From Ustilago trichophora (taxonomy: Eukaryota; Basidiomycota; Ustilaginomycetes; Ustilaginales; Ustilaginaceae): a stretch of DNA of 64,000 nucleotides. A program made the translations under genes and the position numbers. Shown here piece by piece: positions 47,240-58,137 of this stretch (its first letter is position 1; each line of letters begins with the position of its first letter). Below the pieces are notes generated by a model. The model was not told where the DNA came from. It ran no database searches and worked only from the letters and a program-made list of their open reading frames with translations. Location of the stretch: contig OOIN01000006.1 in assembly GCA_900323505.1 (NCBI GenBank), positions 1,364,001 to 1,428,000 of the forward strand, given 5' to 3'.

Positions 47240-49561
47240 GATGAAAGATGTTGTTTGGAGGTGTTTGTAAGAGAGAAGAAAGGGGATGTTATGGGATGAT
47301 GGTGGGATAAGAAGACTGCGAGTAAGACGTGGCTTGACGAGGTTTAAGTAGTTGGCAGGATTGTGGAATGTGCTGGCTCAAATGAGGTTTGGCGTCAGAG
47401 GGGGCGAGCACCGAGGTGGGAGCAGCAGCAGCGCGAGTTGGCCTCTGCGCAATCTGAGCTGGCTGGCTGGCTGAATGGAAAGCAAGCCAACACATCGATC
47501 AGGTTCACGCTTGGCATCGGCGGCAGCGGTGCAAATAGGTCAGTGTGCGGCAGATGCGCATGAGGTTCACGATCCCAAGCGCCATCAGCCCCCAGCGAAC
47601 AAGATTTGGGATGCAAGCGGATGTTCTGTGTCGTCGTGCATAAAAGGTTGATACAGTACAGTACAAAACTGCGGATTAGCATTTGCAAGGCGCAAGCTCT
47701 GGATCGGATCAACGCAAAAACTTTTGTGGTTACACAGAGCAGCACCGAAGCAATTCGAAGAAGTTACGACGCATCGATGAGAGGGGCGCTCAGGTCTAGC
47801 GAGAAATCGATTCAAGAGCCGAACCACATGAAGAAGGGACTTTTTCTTTTTTGTATCCTTGTGATTGCGCTACAGTACTTGCACGGAAAGACGACCACGA
47901 CTGACGCTAGGTCAGCGGGCGATCCATGCATCCACACGCCAACACGCACGCACATGAGACGACAGGGAATCGGATAGGGTGATGGACTGCGCTGTGCTGT
48001 GGACAAAGACGAGTTGGGACAAGTTACGTTGTCATCGAGCATCGATCGCGCATTTGCTTGCATATGTTCTCACAAAAGACGCTCGAGCCAGGCAGCGAAT
48101 GGTCAGTGTTGGTGAGAAGAATTGAGTGTGTGAATTGTGACAGCCAGCTGACGCCTCGCCTGGAAGAGTATCGACAACAAATTTGATTTGATTTGATTTT
48201 TCAACATATCTTTACAGACAAGGGAAGAGGCGGGTGATCAGCAGTGACGAGATTGTACATCAGCAGCAATTCCCAACTTGAATCAAATCAAACCGAACCC
48301 GGCTTTTGACGCCTTTGAAACAGAGTCTCGCTACTGTGCTGTACAGACAGATACTGTATACAAAAATTTCCTAATCGTCTTTTCGATCGACAAGGATTTT
48401 TTTTTGTTTGGATTTTACCGATGGATTGGCACAGCTCATGTGCTGCGTGTCTCTTCCCTTCTCCATTATTCTGACGCAGTCCAAAGGCGTCGGAGCATCA
48501 AATCTGTGGCTGCTGATCTCATCACTGCGCGTGTCTGTCACAGTGGGAGAGAGTAATTTTCCGCTCCATCTCGACGATACGCGGTCACACTTTCCATTCG
48601 CAAGGTGTTGACCATAGAGAAGGCTAGAGGCGACCACTTTCAGATATTGTCAAGATTCTGAGGACCCGAGTATGTTTCTCTTGGAATTGTTGGTCAGTCG
48701 GTGTTAAAGAAACGCACATGCTAGTGGATGCACGGTGAGCACTGCAATGAAAGATACAGTAGCAATGTGATTGTTGGCTGCGGCAACAAGATTGACTCCG
48801 CTTACCGCTCATTCTGTCCAAATGGCACGAGCAGGGTCGGATCATGCTTGGCACACACGCGCACATACAATCTCTCACGCTTGCCGCCGTCGCCGCCTAG
48901 GCCGCCATTTGCTGCGCACTCTTGCAGCTGCAGCACCACTGGTGCCGACATCGTCCCATCCCTGCATTTTGCAGATGAAAGAGGGTCCTCACCCTAGCTT
49001 CTCGACAAAAGAAAAAAAATCTTAAAAACGTAAACTAGAGACTACAGTAGCACCCTTTCCTTGCCATCGATAGCGTGACGTCACCGAATCTACATCTTGT
49101 CCATTCGCGAATCCCGAAGCCACACCTCGCCGATTGGTCTACCGAACACACGCCGCACAGGGAACCCCCCAAAACTTCTTTCGTTCCTTAAAACCTGCTT
49201 GGACAGCATACTGTACAGCATAGTCAGTGCTCTTGTGTATTGTATGCGCTTCCTAAGTGCTGTCGCAGGTTCAGCCACATGGACTCTTTGAACCTCACAT
49301 GGCCCCAAGCAGATGGAAGATTCTTCTCATTTCCGCGTCCTCATCTCGGTCAATTCAGCCTCATACAAGGTGTCTTCTCGGTACAATTACAATGCCATTC
49401 CATGGTCATGATACAGTCTCTGACCTTACAAGTACAGGATAATTCAGTTACGGTTCCAACTCGACTGCCGCTGTTCGGAGCGTCAGTGCGTCATGGCGCA
49501 CAATCTTCCGCGTTCCGTGGCTCGGTCAATTGGCTTCTCCACCGTTTCCGGTCATCTCCTC
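47240..49561. promoter_or_regulatory. 2.3-kb gene-poor region upstream of the aldo-keto reductase
   Basis: No credible gene is found here. The region includes a short TTTGA repeat near 48190-48205 and several copies of the ACTGTA/TACAGT motif (for example 47652-47664, 47871-47878, 48352-48358, 49043-49049, 49209-49218). It should contain the reductase promoter and the 3' UTR of the gene at 49562. Confidence 0.45.
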
Positions 49562-52500
49562 CTAGTCGGCTTCCTCTTCATCGTCGCCGTCGTCGTCTCC
49601 TTCATCGTCCTCATCGTCGTCGTCGTCGCCATTGCCTGCGTTGGCGGCTAGACTGGCCACGAGCGCTTCCAGCTGAGCCTGCAACGACGCTGCATCTTCA
49701 GAACCAGCACCACCTTCTGCATTCTCGGAAGTCTCATGACTCGCTTCGCCCTGACCAGCCTCGGTGCTTTCAGCCTGAGCTTCTTGTGGCTCCTCGGCGA
49801 CCTGATCGACGTCCATTGAATCAATCTTGTCAGGCACCTCCTGATTGGCCATTGAGTTGTCGGCATCCGCTGCCTCCGTGGAGGCAGGCTGCTCGCCATC
49901 TTCATGACTCTCAGTGGCTGCTGATGCTTCGGCTTCTTTTCCTGCGCTAGCGTCCTCACCTTGAGCATCCGAAGTGCCTTCATGATGAGCTTGCAAAGAC
50001 GCAGTGAGCTGGCGCAGAACTGCAGACAGATCCATTTGCTCTGCCTCTCCACCATCCTCGTCGTCCTCTTCTTCTTCTTCTTCTTCTTCTTCTTCTCCTT
50101 CTTCTTCTTCGCCTTCATCTGCCTCTTCCTGGCGCTTGTCTTGTTCTGCAGTGCTCGTCTGTGCTTGCTGAGCAGTGTCCACATTGTCGCCTTGTTCAGC
50201 CGCTTCCTCTGCCTGGTGTCCACCCTCTTCAATCGAGTCGGGCTCTGCTTCGGCAGCCGCAATCGCTCGCTCGTCCGCTTCGACGTCTGACTCTTCCGAG
50301 TCGCCGTCCTCTTCGGCAGCGTTGGGGTTCTCGAACGCAGAGGTGAGGGCTCGGATCGCGTCCTCGTACTCGGCAAGATCGATACCTTCTTCAGCAGCAT
50401 CGCCCGATGCGCCAGCCGCGACACCCTCTTCCACAGCTTTGGGTGCAGATGCTTCGGTTGACATCGACTTCATCGGAACATTTGGCGAAGCAGCTGCTGC
50501 GGTTGCGGTCGGAGCAGCTCCGATCTGCTGCAACGCCGCAGCCAGTGTCTCGGATACGGCCGAATCCAGATCCTGCTGAGGAGTTTGACCTGTCAGACTC
50601 GACAACGCCGAAGCAAGCTGTGACGATGCCGAAGAAGGTCCAGAGGGGGCTGGTGCCAATGTACGCGCTGGTGCAGCAGGCAGCGATGGTCCGGCAGTCA
50701 TACCTGGCATGTTGGCTGCTCGGGCAGCAGCGGCAGCAGCTGCATTGCTGCTCAACTGGCCCAGCAGCGAATTGGCGAGTACGGGGTTGATAGGCGAGCT
50801 GAGATCGTTGAGCATGCTGGCCAGTTGCTGCATCATCGTAGGCTCGCTTGTAGTGGGCAGTGGCAGAGACGTGGGACCCTTGGCCACAGGTGTGGTTGGC
50901 ATCCTCCGCTGACCGGCAGCGGCAGCCCCGGTTCGTCCGAGCAGTGCCGACGGCGCCGAGCTTCCCGATGCCATCGCTGGCATGGATGTGCTCGGTCGGG
51001 CGTAGGTTGGCATGGACGCCGACATGGCAGCCGCTGCGGTTTGAGCGGCGGCTGCAGCGGTGGCGGTAGCAGCTTCGTCGTGATAGCCAGTCTGTGTGAG
51101 CAGGTGCGCCAGCATCTCTTCGGCTGATCCGTCGCTGGGTCCTGCGCGGATGAGCTGGTAGAGCTGCTTGACCGAATCGGCGTCGAGCTTCTTGCCAGTG
51201 CGCTTCTGATACTCGAGAATGATGGATGCTGCTGAGCCATTCTGGAAGATGCTGCTGGCTGGGTTGGCCAGAGGTGCTGCACCTGGTTGCCCGTACGGTC
51301 GAGGCCCAGGACGCATACCTTTGCCCATTGTTCGGATGCCTGAATCGGCCACGTTGCGATACGCTTGGCTATCCTTGAGCGGGCTGACGGCCAGCACCTC
51401 GCCGTTGAGACCAGGCGTGACCATGGGATGGTCTCTGCCAACCTGTGGCCTGCGCGTCGGCTTCCTCGACTCGCCTGGATCCGACCATGAGGGATTGATG
51501 CGGTACATGCTCCCAGTTTTGAGCAGCCTACCGCGCTTGAACGCCTTTTGGAGCGCTTGATGAGCGGAAGGGCGGAACTTTTTGGTGAGCGGGTAGGTGA
51601 CCTGCATCCAGTTGAAGAGCGTGCGTGGCGGAGCTTCTCTCATGACGCGTAGACCTTCGACAATCATGTCCTCGTACGATGGTAGCGTGCTGGTGCCCAG
51701 AGGCCCTTGAACGATGACGGGCTCTGGGTCAGGCGACCACGATGCTTCGCGATTGGAAGCCATATCGGGAGAAGTAGATGCACTCGCGCCAGCGGGGTAT
51801 GTAGGTGTGAAAGCTGGATTGGCGCTGGCACCGGTGAGGATCGCAATCGGGTCCTGTACTGCAGTGGTGCTGGAGGACGCTGGCGAGGCAACTGTGGCTG
51901 GTGATGCTGCTGCCTGCGACGGCAATCTCCTCTTGGCTTCCTCAAAGTGTTGCAGGAGACTCGAGAGGGCATTCTCTTGACCTTCAGCTGCCGGTGTGCC
52001 GGTCTTAGCGCCAGCGTTGGTGGGGCCAGCCAAGGGGCTGGACGTGTTGGGCTGACCCGCAAAACTGGACAGCATGGCTGCAATATTTCCGATCGGCAAA
52101 GGACCAGACCCGCCCGGAGCAGGAGCAGCAGGAGCGAGTGGAAGACCCTGAGGACCCAACATGGTGGTCTGGGTGGATGAAGAGGAGCCAAGAATGGCGG
52201 CAATCTTGTCCGAGATGTCTTTGCCTGGACCCGAAAGGGATGCAGCGGCGGCCGGAGTGCGATTGGCTGCGGCTGTGGCTGCTTGGCTGCGATCGGTTGC
52301 GGCTTTGGCAGCGCTGGCCACACGTGCGGCTGAGCTTGCCGCGGTCGCAGGTGCGGATCTCGAAGCCAAAGATGCAGGACGTGTTGCTGTCGCTGGATTG
52401 CCAGGAAGACTGCCGCCAAAATGAGCCGCAATAGCAGCAGCTAAAGCGGCGTTGGAAGGCATCGGCCCGTCTCCAACGATGCTTCGTAATGCGGCGGGTG

Positions 52501-54271
52501 AGAGTGTCGGTGCCGAACCGCCTGCTGGTCGTGCCTTTGCTGTTGTCACAGGTGCTGCGCGGGCAGCTGGAGCGATGGAAGGCGTCTGTGCTGGCGGAAG
52601 CGGCGCACCGTTGGGTCCACGCGCTGGCTGGGCTTGCTGACGGACCATCGCATTGATGGAATTGATGAGGCTGGTAAGGGACGCATTTTGAGCGGTGCCT
52701 GTCTGTTTCTGTGCGGCAGTTCCGCCAGCAGCGGCGCCACGGGTTGCACCTGTCGTTGTGGCAGCGGCTGGGGTTGACGTTACACTTCGTCGAGCTGCTG
52801 AAGACGAGGGAGGCGCGGTTCGACCAGTCAAGGATGTCGATGTGGCTGCGCGTGGTACGGGACCAGCTGTACGCGTGTAGGTAGGAGCATTGGAGGTTGA
52901 AGCACTCGCGTTGAGCAGTGAATAGACATCTTTGAGACTCAGATCGGAAGTCGAGGTGGATCTGGACGTTTCGATACGTTGGCGTGCTCTGAGTCGGTCG
53001 ATCTGCGTGTGGATCTGGTTGGGATAGATGCGCGCTTGTCGATAGAGCGTGGACGAACCGGCGGGTGCTGCGATGAGATCGTTGAGCTGCCTCTCGAGCT
53101 GTTTGACTAGATCAATCAGCTCCGACTTTTGGAGCAACGAGAGATACTCATCCCTGGTGGAAGCAGGCAGTTGCGTTCCGGAGACCGCGGGTATCAAGTT
53201 GAGCGGCCCTACACCTGCTTGGTTGGAGAGCGAGCTGCCGGGTTTGGGGATGTTGGTGACGGTGATGCCGGAAGATATGTTGGCTGCCCGGGCTGTCGTC
53301 GGAGCTGCAGAAAGCGGTCGCGACGTCAATGGAGTCGAGGCAAGTGGAAGTGGACGAGTGTTTGCAGCAGTCGAGCTGGCTCTAGCAGTCGGAAGTGCCG
53401 TCGAGCCAAAAGGAGACGGCGAGGCCGAAGTGGCGGATGCGGTAAAGGTGCTAGGCGATGACGACGCTGCAGGGGTCGAGACGCTGGCACCAGTGGGGCG
53501 AAACTTCTTGTTGGAGAGATCGACTGAACCAGACGACTGCCATGAACGCTTGTGAGACGGAGTGGCGCCGGAAGCAGTGGGGAGAGGCTTGGCTGGCGAG
53601 GCGTACTTTTGACGCGTCTCTTGTGTCGGATAAGCGGTAGCAAACGACTCGGAAGCTCCACTCTGCGCCAGCCTGGGAGCTTTGTAAGGCGCAGGTAGAT
53701 GTACTGGCTTGGATGGCGTGGAGGTAGCACTTGATGTCGAAGCAGCGGTTCGGTCTCCTGCATTGCCTAGAGGTGTAGGAGGCAGCAGTCGATTTGGTGT
53801 TGCCAGCGTGCTCGCGAATGGCTTGCGCGGCGCAGCTGTAGATGTAGATGCAGAAGGCGTCGCATTGTTGGCCTGGGGCTGTGCTGACGCTACTGTGCTG
53901 GCATCGGTCGATGTTGCTGACGTTGTTGCCGCTTGTGTAGAGACGGCTGCAGATGGCGAGGGCGACGGTTGATGCAGAGGACGCGTCGAAGTGGACGCGA
54001 CGATATCGGGCGCGGTGGTGGCAGCTAATGTGGGTGATGCGGGAGGCGATGCAAGGTCGATGGGCTTTGCCAATGTGCCTAGGTTGTTAGTGGCATAGGA
54101 GGTGATAGGTGTCAGCTTTGAAGGTGATGCTGAGGTGGATGCATCGTGGCGACGCGTCGATCCATCGGAAGCGACGTGGATGGCGTCGACGGGCGATTGT
54201 CGGGATGGGGTATGTGCGAGTGGTGGTGCGGATGGTGCTGGTGATGGAGAGGGCGCTGTGGCCGCGGTCAT
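49562..54271 (-). CDS. 1569-residue low-complexity protein with a putative linker-histone (H15)-like domain and acidic tail
   Basis: A single exon encodes 1569 residues dominated by Ala, Ser, Thr, Pro and Gln. One compact segment stands out, about residues 863-928: SYEDMIVEGLRVMREAP, FNWMQVTYPL, AHQALQKAFKRGRLLKTGSM and YRINPSW. Its order (amphipathic helix, second helix, then basic helix ending in a turn and a short strand) resembles the winged-helix globular domain of linker histones (H15). That is my inference from pattern, not a search. The following basic stretch (RKPTRRPQVGRDH) would suit DNA contact. The last ~300 residues become highly acidic, including a run of Glu encoded by GAA repeats and an Asp/Glu-only end. 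A nuclear chromatin role is plausible but unproven. The start is the first ATG of the frame. Confidence 0.8.
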   Translation of the reverse strand: MTAATAPSPSPAPSAPPLAHTPSRQSPVDAIHVASDGSTRRHDASTSASPSKLTPITSYATNNLGTLAKPIDLASPPASPTLAATTAPDIVASTSTRPLHQPSPSPSAAVSTQAATTSATSTDASTVASAQPQANNATPSASTSTAAPRKPFASTLATPNRLLPPTPLGNAGDRTAASTSSATSTPSKPVHLPAPYKAPRLAQSGASESFATAYPTQETRQKYASPAKPLPTASGATPSHKRSWQSSGSVDLSNKKFRPTGASVSTPAASSSPSTFTASATSASPSPFGSTALPTARASSTAANTRPLPLASTPLTSRPLSAAPTTARAANISSGITVTNIPKPGSSLSNQAGVGPLNLIPAVSGTQLPASTRDEYLSLLQKSELIDLVKQLERQLNDLIAAPAGSSTLYRQARIYPNQIHTQIDRLRARQRIETSRSTSTSDLSLKDVYSLLNASASTSNAPTYTRTAGPVPRAATSTSLTGRTAPPSSSAARRSVTSTPAAATTTGATRGAAAGGTAAQKQTGTAQNASLTSLINSINAMVRQQAQPARGPNGAPLPPAQTPSIAPAARAAPVTTAKARPAGGSAPTLSPAALRSIVGDGPMPSNAALAAAIAAHFGGSLPGNPATATRPASLASRSAPATAASSAARVASAAKAATDRSQAATAAANRTPAAAASLSGPGKDISDKIAAILGSSSSTQTTMLGPQGLPLAPAAPAPGGSGPLPIGNIAAMLSSFAGQPNTSSPLAGPTNAGAKTGTPAAEGQENALSSLLQHFEEAKRRLPSQAAASPATVASPASSSTTAVQDPIAILTGASANPAFTPTYPAGASASTSPDMASNREASWSPDPEPVIVQGPLGTSTLPSYEDMIVEGLRVMREAPPRTLFNWMQVTYPLTKKFRPSAHQALQKAFKRGRLLKTGSMYRINPSWSDPGESRKPTRRPQVGRDHPMVTPGLNGEVLAVSPLKDSQAYRNVADSGIRTMGKGMRPGPRPYGQPGAAPLANPASSIFQNGSAASIILEYQKRTGKKLDADSVKQLYQLIRAGPSDGSAEEMLAHLLTQTGYHDEAATATAAAAAQTAAAAMSASMPTYARPSTSMPAMASGSSAPSALLGRTGAAAAGQRRMPTTPVAKGPTSLPLPTTSEPTMMQQLASMLNDLSSPINPVLANSLLGQLSSNAAAAAAARAANMPGMTAGPSLPAAPARTLAPAPSGPSSASSQLASALSSLTGQTPQQDLDSAVSETLAAALQQIGAAPTATAAAASPNVPMKSMSTEASAPKAVEEGVAAGASGDAAEEGIDLAEYEDAIRALTSAFENPNAAEEDGDSEESDVEADERAIAAAEAEPDSIEEGGHQAEEAAEQGDNVDTAQQAQTSTAEQDKRQEEADEGEEEEGEEEEEEEEEEDDEDGGEAEQMDLSAVLRQLTASLQAHHEGTSDAQGEDASAGKEAEASAATESHEDGEQPASTEAADADNSMANQEVPDKIDSMDVDQVAEEPQEAQAESTEAGQGEASHETSENAEGGAGSEDAASLQAQLEALVASLAANAGNGDDDDDEDDEGDDDGDDEEEAD
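50063..50112. repeat. TTC/GAA trinucleotide tract encoding poly-Glu
   Basis: A nearly perfect run of TTC on the plus strand encodes Glu repeats in the acidic tail of the minus-strand gene at 49562-54271. Its length is likely polymorphic. Confidence 0.85.
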
Positions 54272-55223
54272 GACGAGCTGAAAGAGATGCGAGCCAGCCG
54301 CTCGATCCTATGTCTGGAGGGCCACACTGTATCGTTCGTGGATGATGGTGAATACAGTTTTGCACGATGCTTGGAAAATTCAGGTTTGGTGGTGGTGTGA
54401 CCTGGTCCATGAAACTGTAACGCGTCGGCACCGCACTGTACTTGACACCGCATTCAGCGTCGTTTGAGCTGAGCAACTCACTTCATCGCAACATGCAATC
54501 CAAAATCATCTCGAATCCATCCATCCATCCGTCCTCGCCAAGAACATCGAATTTTTTTGGCCTCAGTGTTAAGCTTTGGCTAGTGTCCAAAGAGGAAAAA
54601 AAAATCAAAAATGGGAGCTGACAACTACAACGGTCTAACAATGCTGTGCACGCGCGATTTCCGACTTGGACTTTGCTCCGGAAAGCGCCGCCGTGGAAAT
54701 GACGCGATGCCCCTTTCCGAGCTCAACGACGGAAAGGAGCGAGCGCGTGAATCCGGTCAACGCCGGGGAAGCCTCTGCCCGACTCATTGCCCGCACTGTA
54801 CACGGCACTGTATGCTTCCACTCCACACTTTCGGCTTACCGAGCAGTGAGGAGAAGGATCCAGGCTAAAGCTACCTTATGGCGACTGTAGCCATCGGAGC
54901 AGGATGGTGTCAGGTTGAAGTGTGAAATGCGGATCTCTCCAGGAATCGAGAATTCATGGCGTCCAAACATCCTACAGCCCAGCGCAGTGTTGCTCTTTCA
55001 CCAAAAATATCCGCCCGAGTCTGAGCTTGTGGAGTTGCGAAGGCTCGAGCCGCATCCGCGTGCACTCATCTACTCCATTGCAGCCTCGGTCGACCATCTC
55101 GTTACTCTTCCGGTTAAGTCGAACATCCTTCCTTCCTTCCTTCCCTCCTTCTCCATCATCGTACCTTCTCATCTCTTCTTCCTCCCGTATTATCACCTCA
55201 CACGTCCACACACATTTTCAAAA
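54272..55223. promoter_or_regulatory. Divergent promoter between the H1-like gene and malate dehydrogenase
   Basis: This region of 952 nt separates two divergent starts. It carries ACTGTA motifs at 54326-54331, 54435-54441, 54795-54801 and 54807-54812, and a short CCAT repeat near 54515-54530. The right part is the CT-rich malate dehydrogenase leader, in which the MDH frame stays open back to an ATG at 54927. Confidence 0.5.
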
Positions 55224-57092
55224 ATGGTCAAGGCTACTGTTATCGGCGCCGCTGGTGGTATCGGCCAGCCCCTCTCGCTTCTCCTTAAGCAGTCTTCCCT
55301 CGTCACCGACCTCGCTCTCTACGATGTGTGAGTATTACGCCTTGTTCAGGATGACTTGGTATGCTGGCCATCCCACCTCTTGAACGTGCAGTGCGACAGC
55401 CCTGCGTTTAGATCGCTACGACGTCGAAATGGACTTGAGCTGACATTTTTTCTTTTTGTAATGTCTTCTGCAGCGTCAACGCCCCCGGTGTCGCTGCCGA
55501 TCTCTCTCACATCAACACCCCCTCGGTCGTGACCGGCTACCTCCCCGCTGACGGTGGTCTCGGAAAGGCCCTCAAGAACGCCGACATTGTTGTCATCCCC
55601 GCCGGTGTCCCCCGTAAGCCTGGTATGACCCGTGACGACCTCTTCAACGTGAGTACAGTTGCAACATCCACATGAACTCGTCTCATTCCACTTTCCACGC
55701 CCTCCGACTCTGTCTGGTCCCACCAGTCACAGTCGCTGTGGGAGCTCGCGCCGAGCTTCATCGCAGGCAAAGGCCGCGTGGTGTCGACGATGCTGTGCTT
55801 TAACCGCGCCAGGCAGGCTGGTCGTCGCTCTAGCTGGCGACGATATGCGCTTTGCCATATCGATACAGTCGGCGAGCGCTGTGCCTTTTTTTCGATTTTG
55901 GGGGTTCCATTGCAAATTGTTGGTCCAAGCGCACTGCACACACACGCAACACGCGCCAGAGGCAGAAAAGCAGCAGAATCAGCATCCGATTTTTCTCGGA
56001 AATCTCTCGCACCCCACAAAAAACTGCGGTGCGCGGCCGCACCTTCTAACGCTAGAAGACGGTCAAGCAGTCTTGTGGGAAGAGGATGATTTCGAGACAG
56101 CAGTGCCACTGTGGCCAAGTTTAGCGCTGCGCTCGTCGTGGGAATGTGATACAGATGGATGCTGTGTTGCTATGGAAGCGGTTGCTAACGATTGTATCTT
56201 TGTCTTTTTTTTTTCGCACGGACTGCAAATTCCGCTCGGCGCTGTTCTGCACACCCAACAAAACGCAATCGTGACGCTGATACTCGGTTCTGCGTCGTTC
56301 TAAATCGCAATCGGGATCGCACACTTTATTCTTCTGCCAACGTTTTGTCGCCACTGATGCTTACAATGCGCACAGATCAACGCCGGTATTGTGCGTGACA
56401 TTGCCGTCGGCATTGCCGAGCACTCGCCCAAGGCCTTTGTCCTTGTCATCTCGAACCCTGTCAACTCGACCGTCCCCATTGTTGCCGAGGTCCTCAAGAA
56501 GAAGGGTGTCTACGACCCCAAGCGTCTCTTTGGTGTTACCACCCTCGACGTTGTTCGTGCCTCCACTTTCATCGCCGAGGCCGCTGGCAAGCCCACCGAG
56601 TCGCTCAACTACCGTATTCCCGTTGTTGGCGGTCACTCTGGTGTCACCATTGTCCCCTTGATCAGCCAGTCGCAGCCTCCCATCTCGGTCGACCAGGCCA
56701 AGATTGAGCAGCTCACCAACCGTATCCAGTTTGGTGGTGACGAGGTTGTCAAGGCCAAGGACGGTGCTGGATCTGCCACTCTTTCCATGGCTTACGCCGG
56801 TGCCCGTTTCGCGATTGCCGTTCTCGAGGCTGCTTCCGGTAAGGCTCTTGCCAACCCAGAGATGGGCTACGTCGACCTCACCTCTGACGCTGCCGGCGCC
56901 AAGGAGGTCACCGCCGTCATCGGTAACGACACTCCCTTCTTCTCGGTCCCTCTCCAGCTTGGCCCCAACGGTGTCGAGAAGATCTTGCCCCTCGGAAAGC
57001 TCAACGACTACGAGTCTGAGCTCATCAAGAAGGCCGTCGTTGACCTCAACGGAAACATCAACAAGGGTGTCCAGTTCACTGCCAACCTTTGA
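55224..57092 (+). CDS. NAD-dependent malate dehydrogenase
   Basis: This enzyme interconverts malate and oxaloacetate with NAD+/NADH. Exons 55224-55327, 55474-55648 and 56376-57092 join in frame to give 331 residues. Intron 1 is 146 nt; intron 2 is 727 nt, far longer than any other intron in the window. The NAD-binding [15 protein letters not shown] starts at residue 8. [10 protein letters not shown] and [10 protein letters not shown] are present, and the catalytic His is in [12 protein letters not shown]. The sequence belongs to the mitochondrial/bacterial-type MDH clade. Starting at ATG 55224 it has no presequence and no peroxisomal PTS1 (it ends GVQFTANL), so it would be cytosolic unless an upstream start is used. 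Codon bias is strong. A 364-codon antisense frame is a by-product of that bias. Confidence 0.94.
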
Positions 57093-57856
57093 AAATGTCT
57101 TTTTGATCGTCGATCTAGGAAACATCACAGCTCGATACGTATGAATATGCGATGGGTGTGAGATGAATGACAAGATATGCTCGCGATTGTTGGGGATGAT
57201 TGTAGATGGCTGTGTGTGAAAAGTGAGCGACCTGAAACGGTTTCCTGTGCAATGATGGTTTTGCGACACTTGTTTGCGAGAACGGAGACACATGTTGGGA
57301 TAGGGCAAGAAGTACTGCATCGACATGGACTGTGAGGGTTGATCGGCTTGTACGTAAGGCCAGGATTCGGAACGATGCCGGTAGATTGAGTGGGTCAACA
57401 CGTCGGAATTGATGAGAGATTGAGATACAAAAAGAATGCTGCATGGAATCGACATCAGATGGCTTGAGTTGTGTGGCGAATCTCTTGTCTAGTATCTGTA
57501 CCAGCACTGCTGCTATTGTTTGTTAAGAAAACCAAGGAATAGTCAACAGACGCTTCACCTGTACCATGGTCGGTTGTAACAGGTTCTTTCTCTCCGTAGC
57601 TAAATACAGTTTCGCAACAGAATCTCCATCTTATTGCGTCTTCTGTAACCGAGGGTGAATCGCGAGCTTCTTATGCATCTATGTTTGACCCTGACCACAA
57701 CTCTACTTCGTCCAAAACAGTCCTCCAACTGCACCATCCTCACACGGAACAACGGCATCCATCACCCCTACACCCGCGCATACTTCCACACCGCACAGCA
57801 CAGAGAAAAGACTGCAGAACAATAAACAAACTTTCTTTTCTCCAAAAGTCGAGAAC

Positions 57857-57857
<1 letters not shown>

Positions 57858-57889
<32 letters not shown>
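57858..57889. repeat. Poly(A) tract of 32 nt
   Basis: An uninterrupted run of 32 A on the plus strand begins 31 nt after an AATAAA signal. It may be a simple mononucleotide repeat or the tail of a retro-inserted RNA copy. Confidence 0.95.
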
Positions 57890-57892
<3 letters not shown>

Positions 57893-57953
57893 TATATCTG
57901 TACAGAACAAGACAAGAGCCCGAAAAAGTAGCACGCCGAACAAGATTGAAATC

Positions 57954-57955
<2 letters not shown>

Positions 57956-58006
<51 letters not shown>
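57956..58006. repeat. (GA)25 dinucleotide microsatellite, one interruption
   Basis: A 51-nt GA tract with one interruption (AGAAAG near its left end) lies about 130 nt from the bZIP stop codon. Confidence 0.95.
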
Positions 58007-58008
<2 letters not shown>

Positions 58009-58137
58009 GTGAAAACAAGCCAAGACCAAGTACTATGCAAGGAACGACGCGGTAACAATCACTACGACAAGACTGACAACAACAAGCAAGGAACAAAACG
58101 CAGGAGAACCCATGTCACGGAAACAACAGTGCGGGGT

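Larger units (their letters stand above)
57093..58137. other. Convergent intergenic region with AATAAA, A32 tract and (GA)n tract
   Basis: This 1-kb region lies between the MDH and bZIP stop codons. It holds AATAAA at 57821-57826, a run of 32 A at 57858-57889, and a near-perfect GA tract at 57956-58006. No gene is seen. Confidence 0.6.

Noticed and set aside
57093..57160. Stop-codon readthrough of malate dehydrogenase giving a peroxisomal signal
   Set aside because: Such readthrough is known for some smut enzymes, but the extension here runs to a stop without an SKL-like end.
56361..57455. 364-codon minus-strand frame antisense to malate dehydrogenase
   Set aside because: It lies opposite exon 3 of MDH and shows the same biased-codon shadow.
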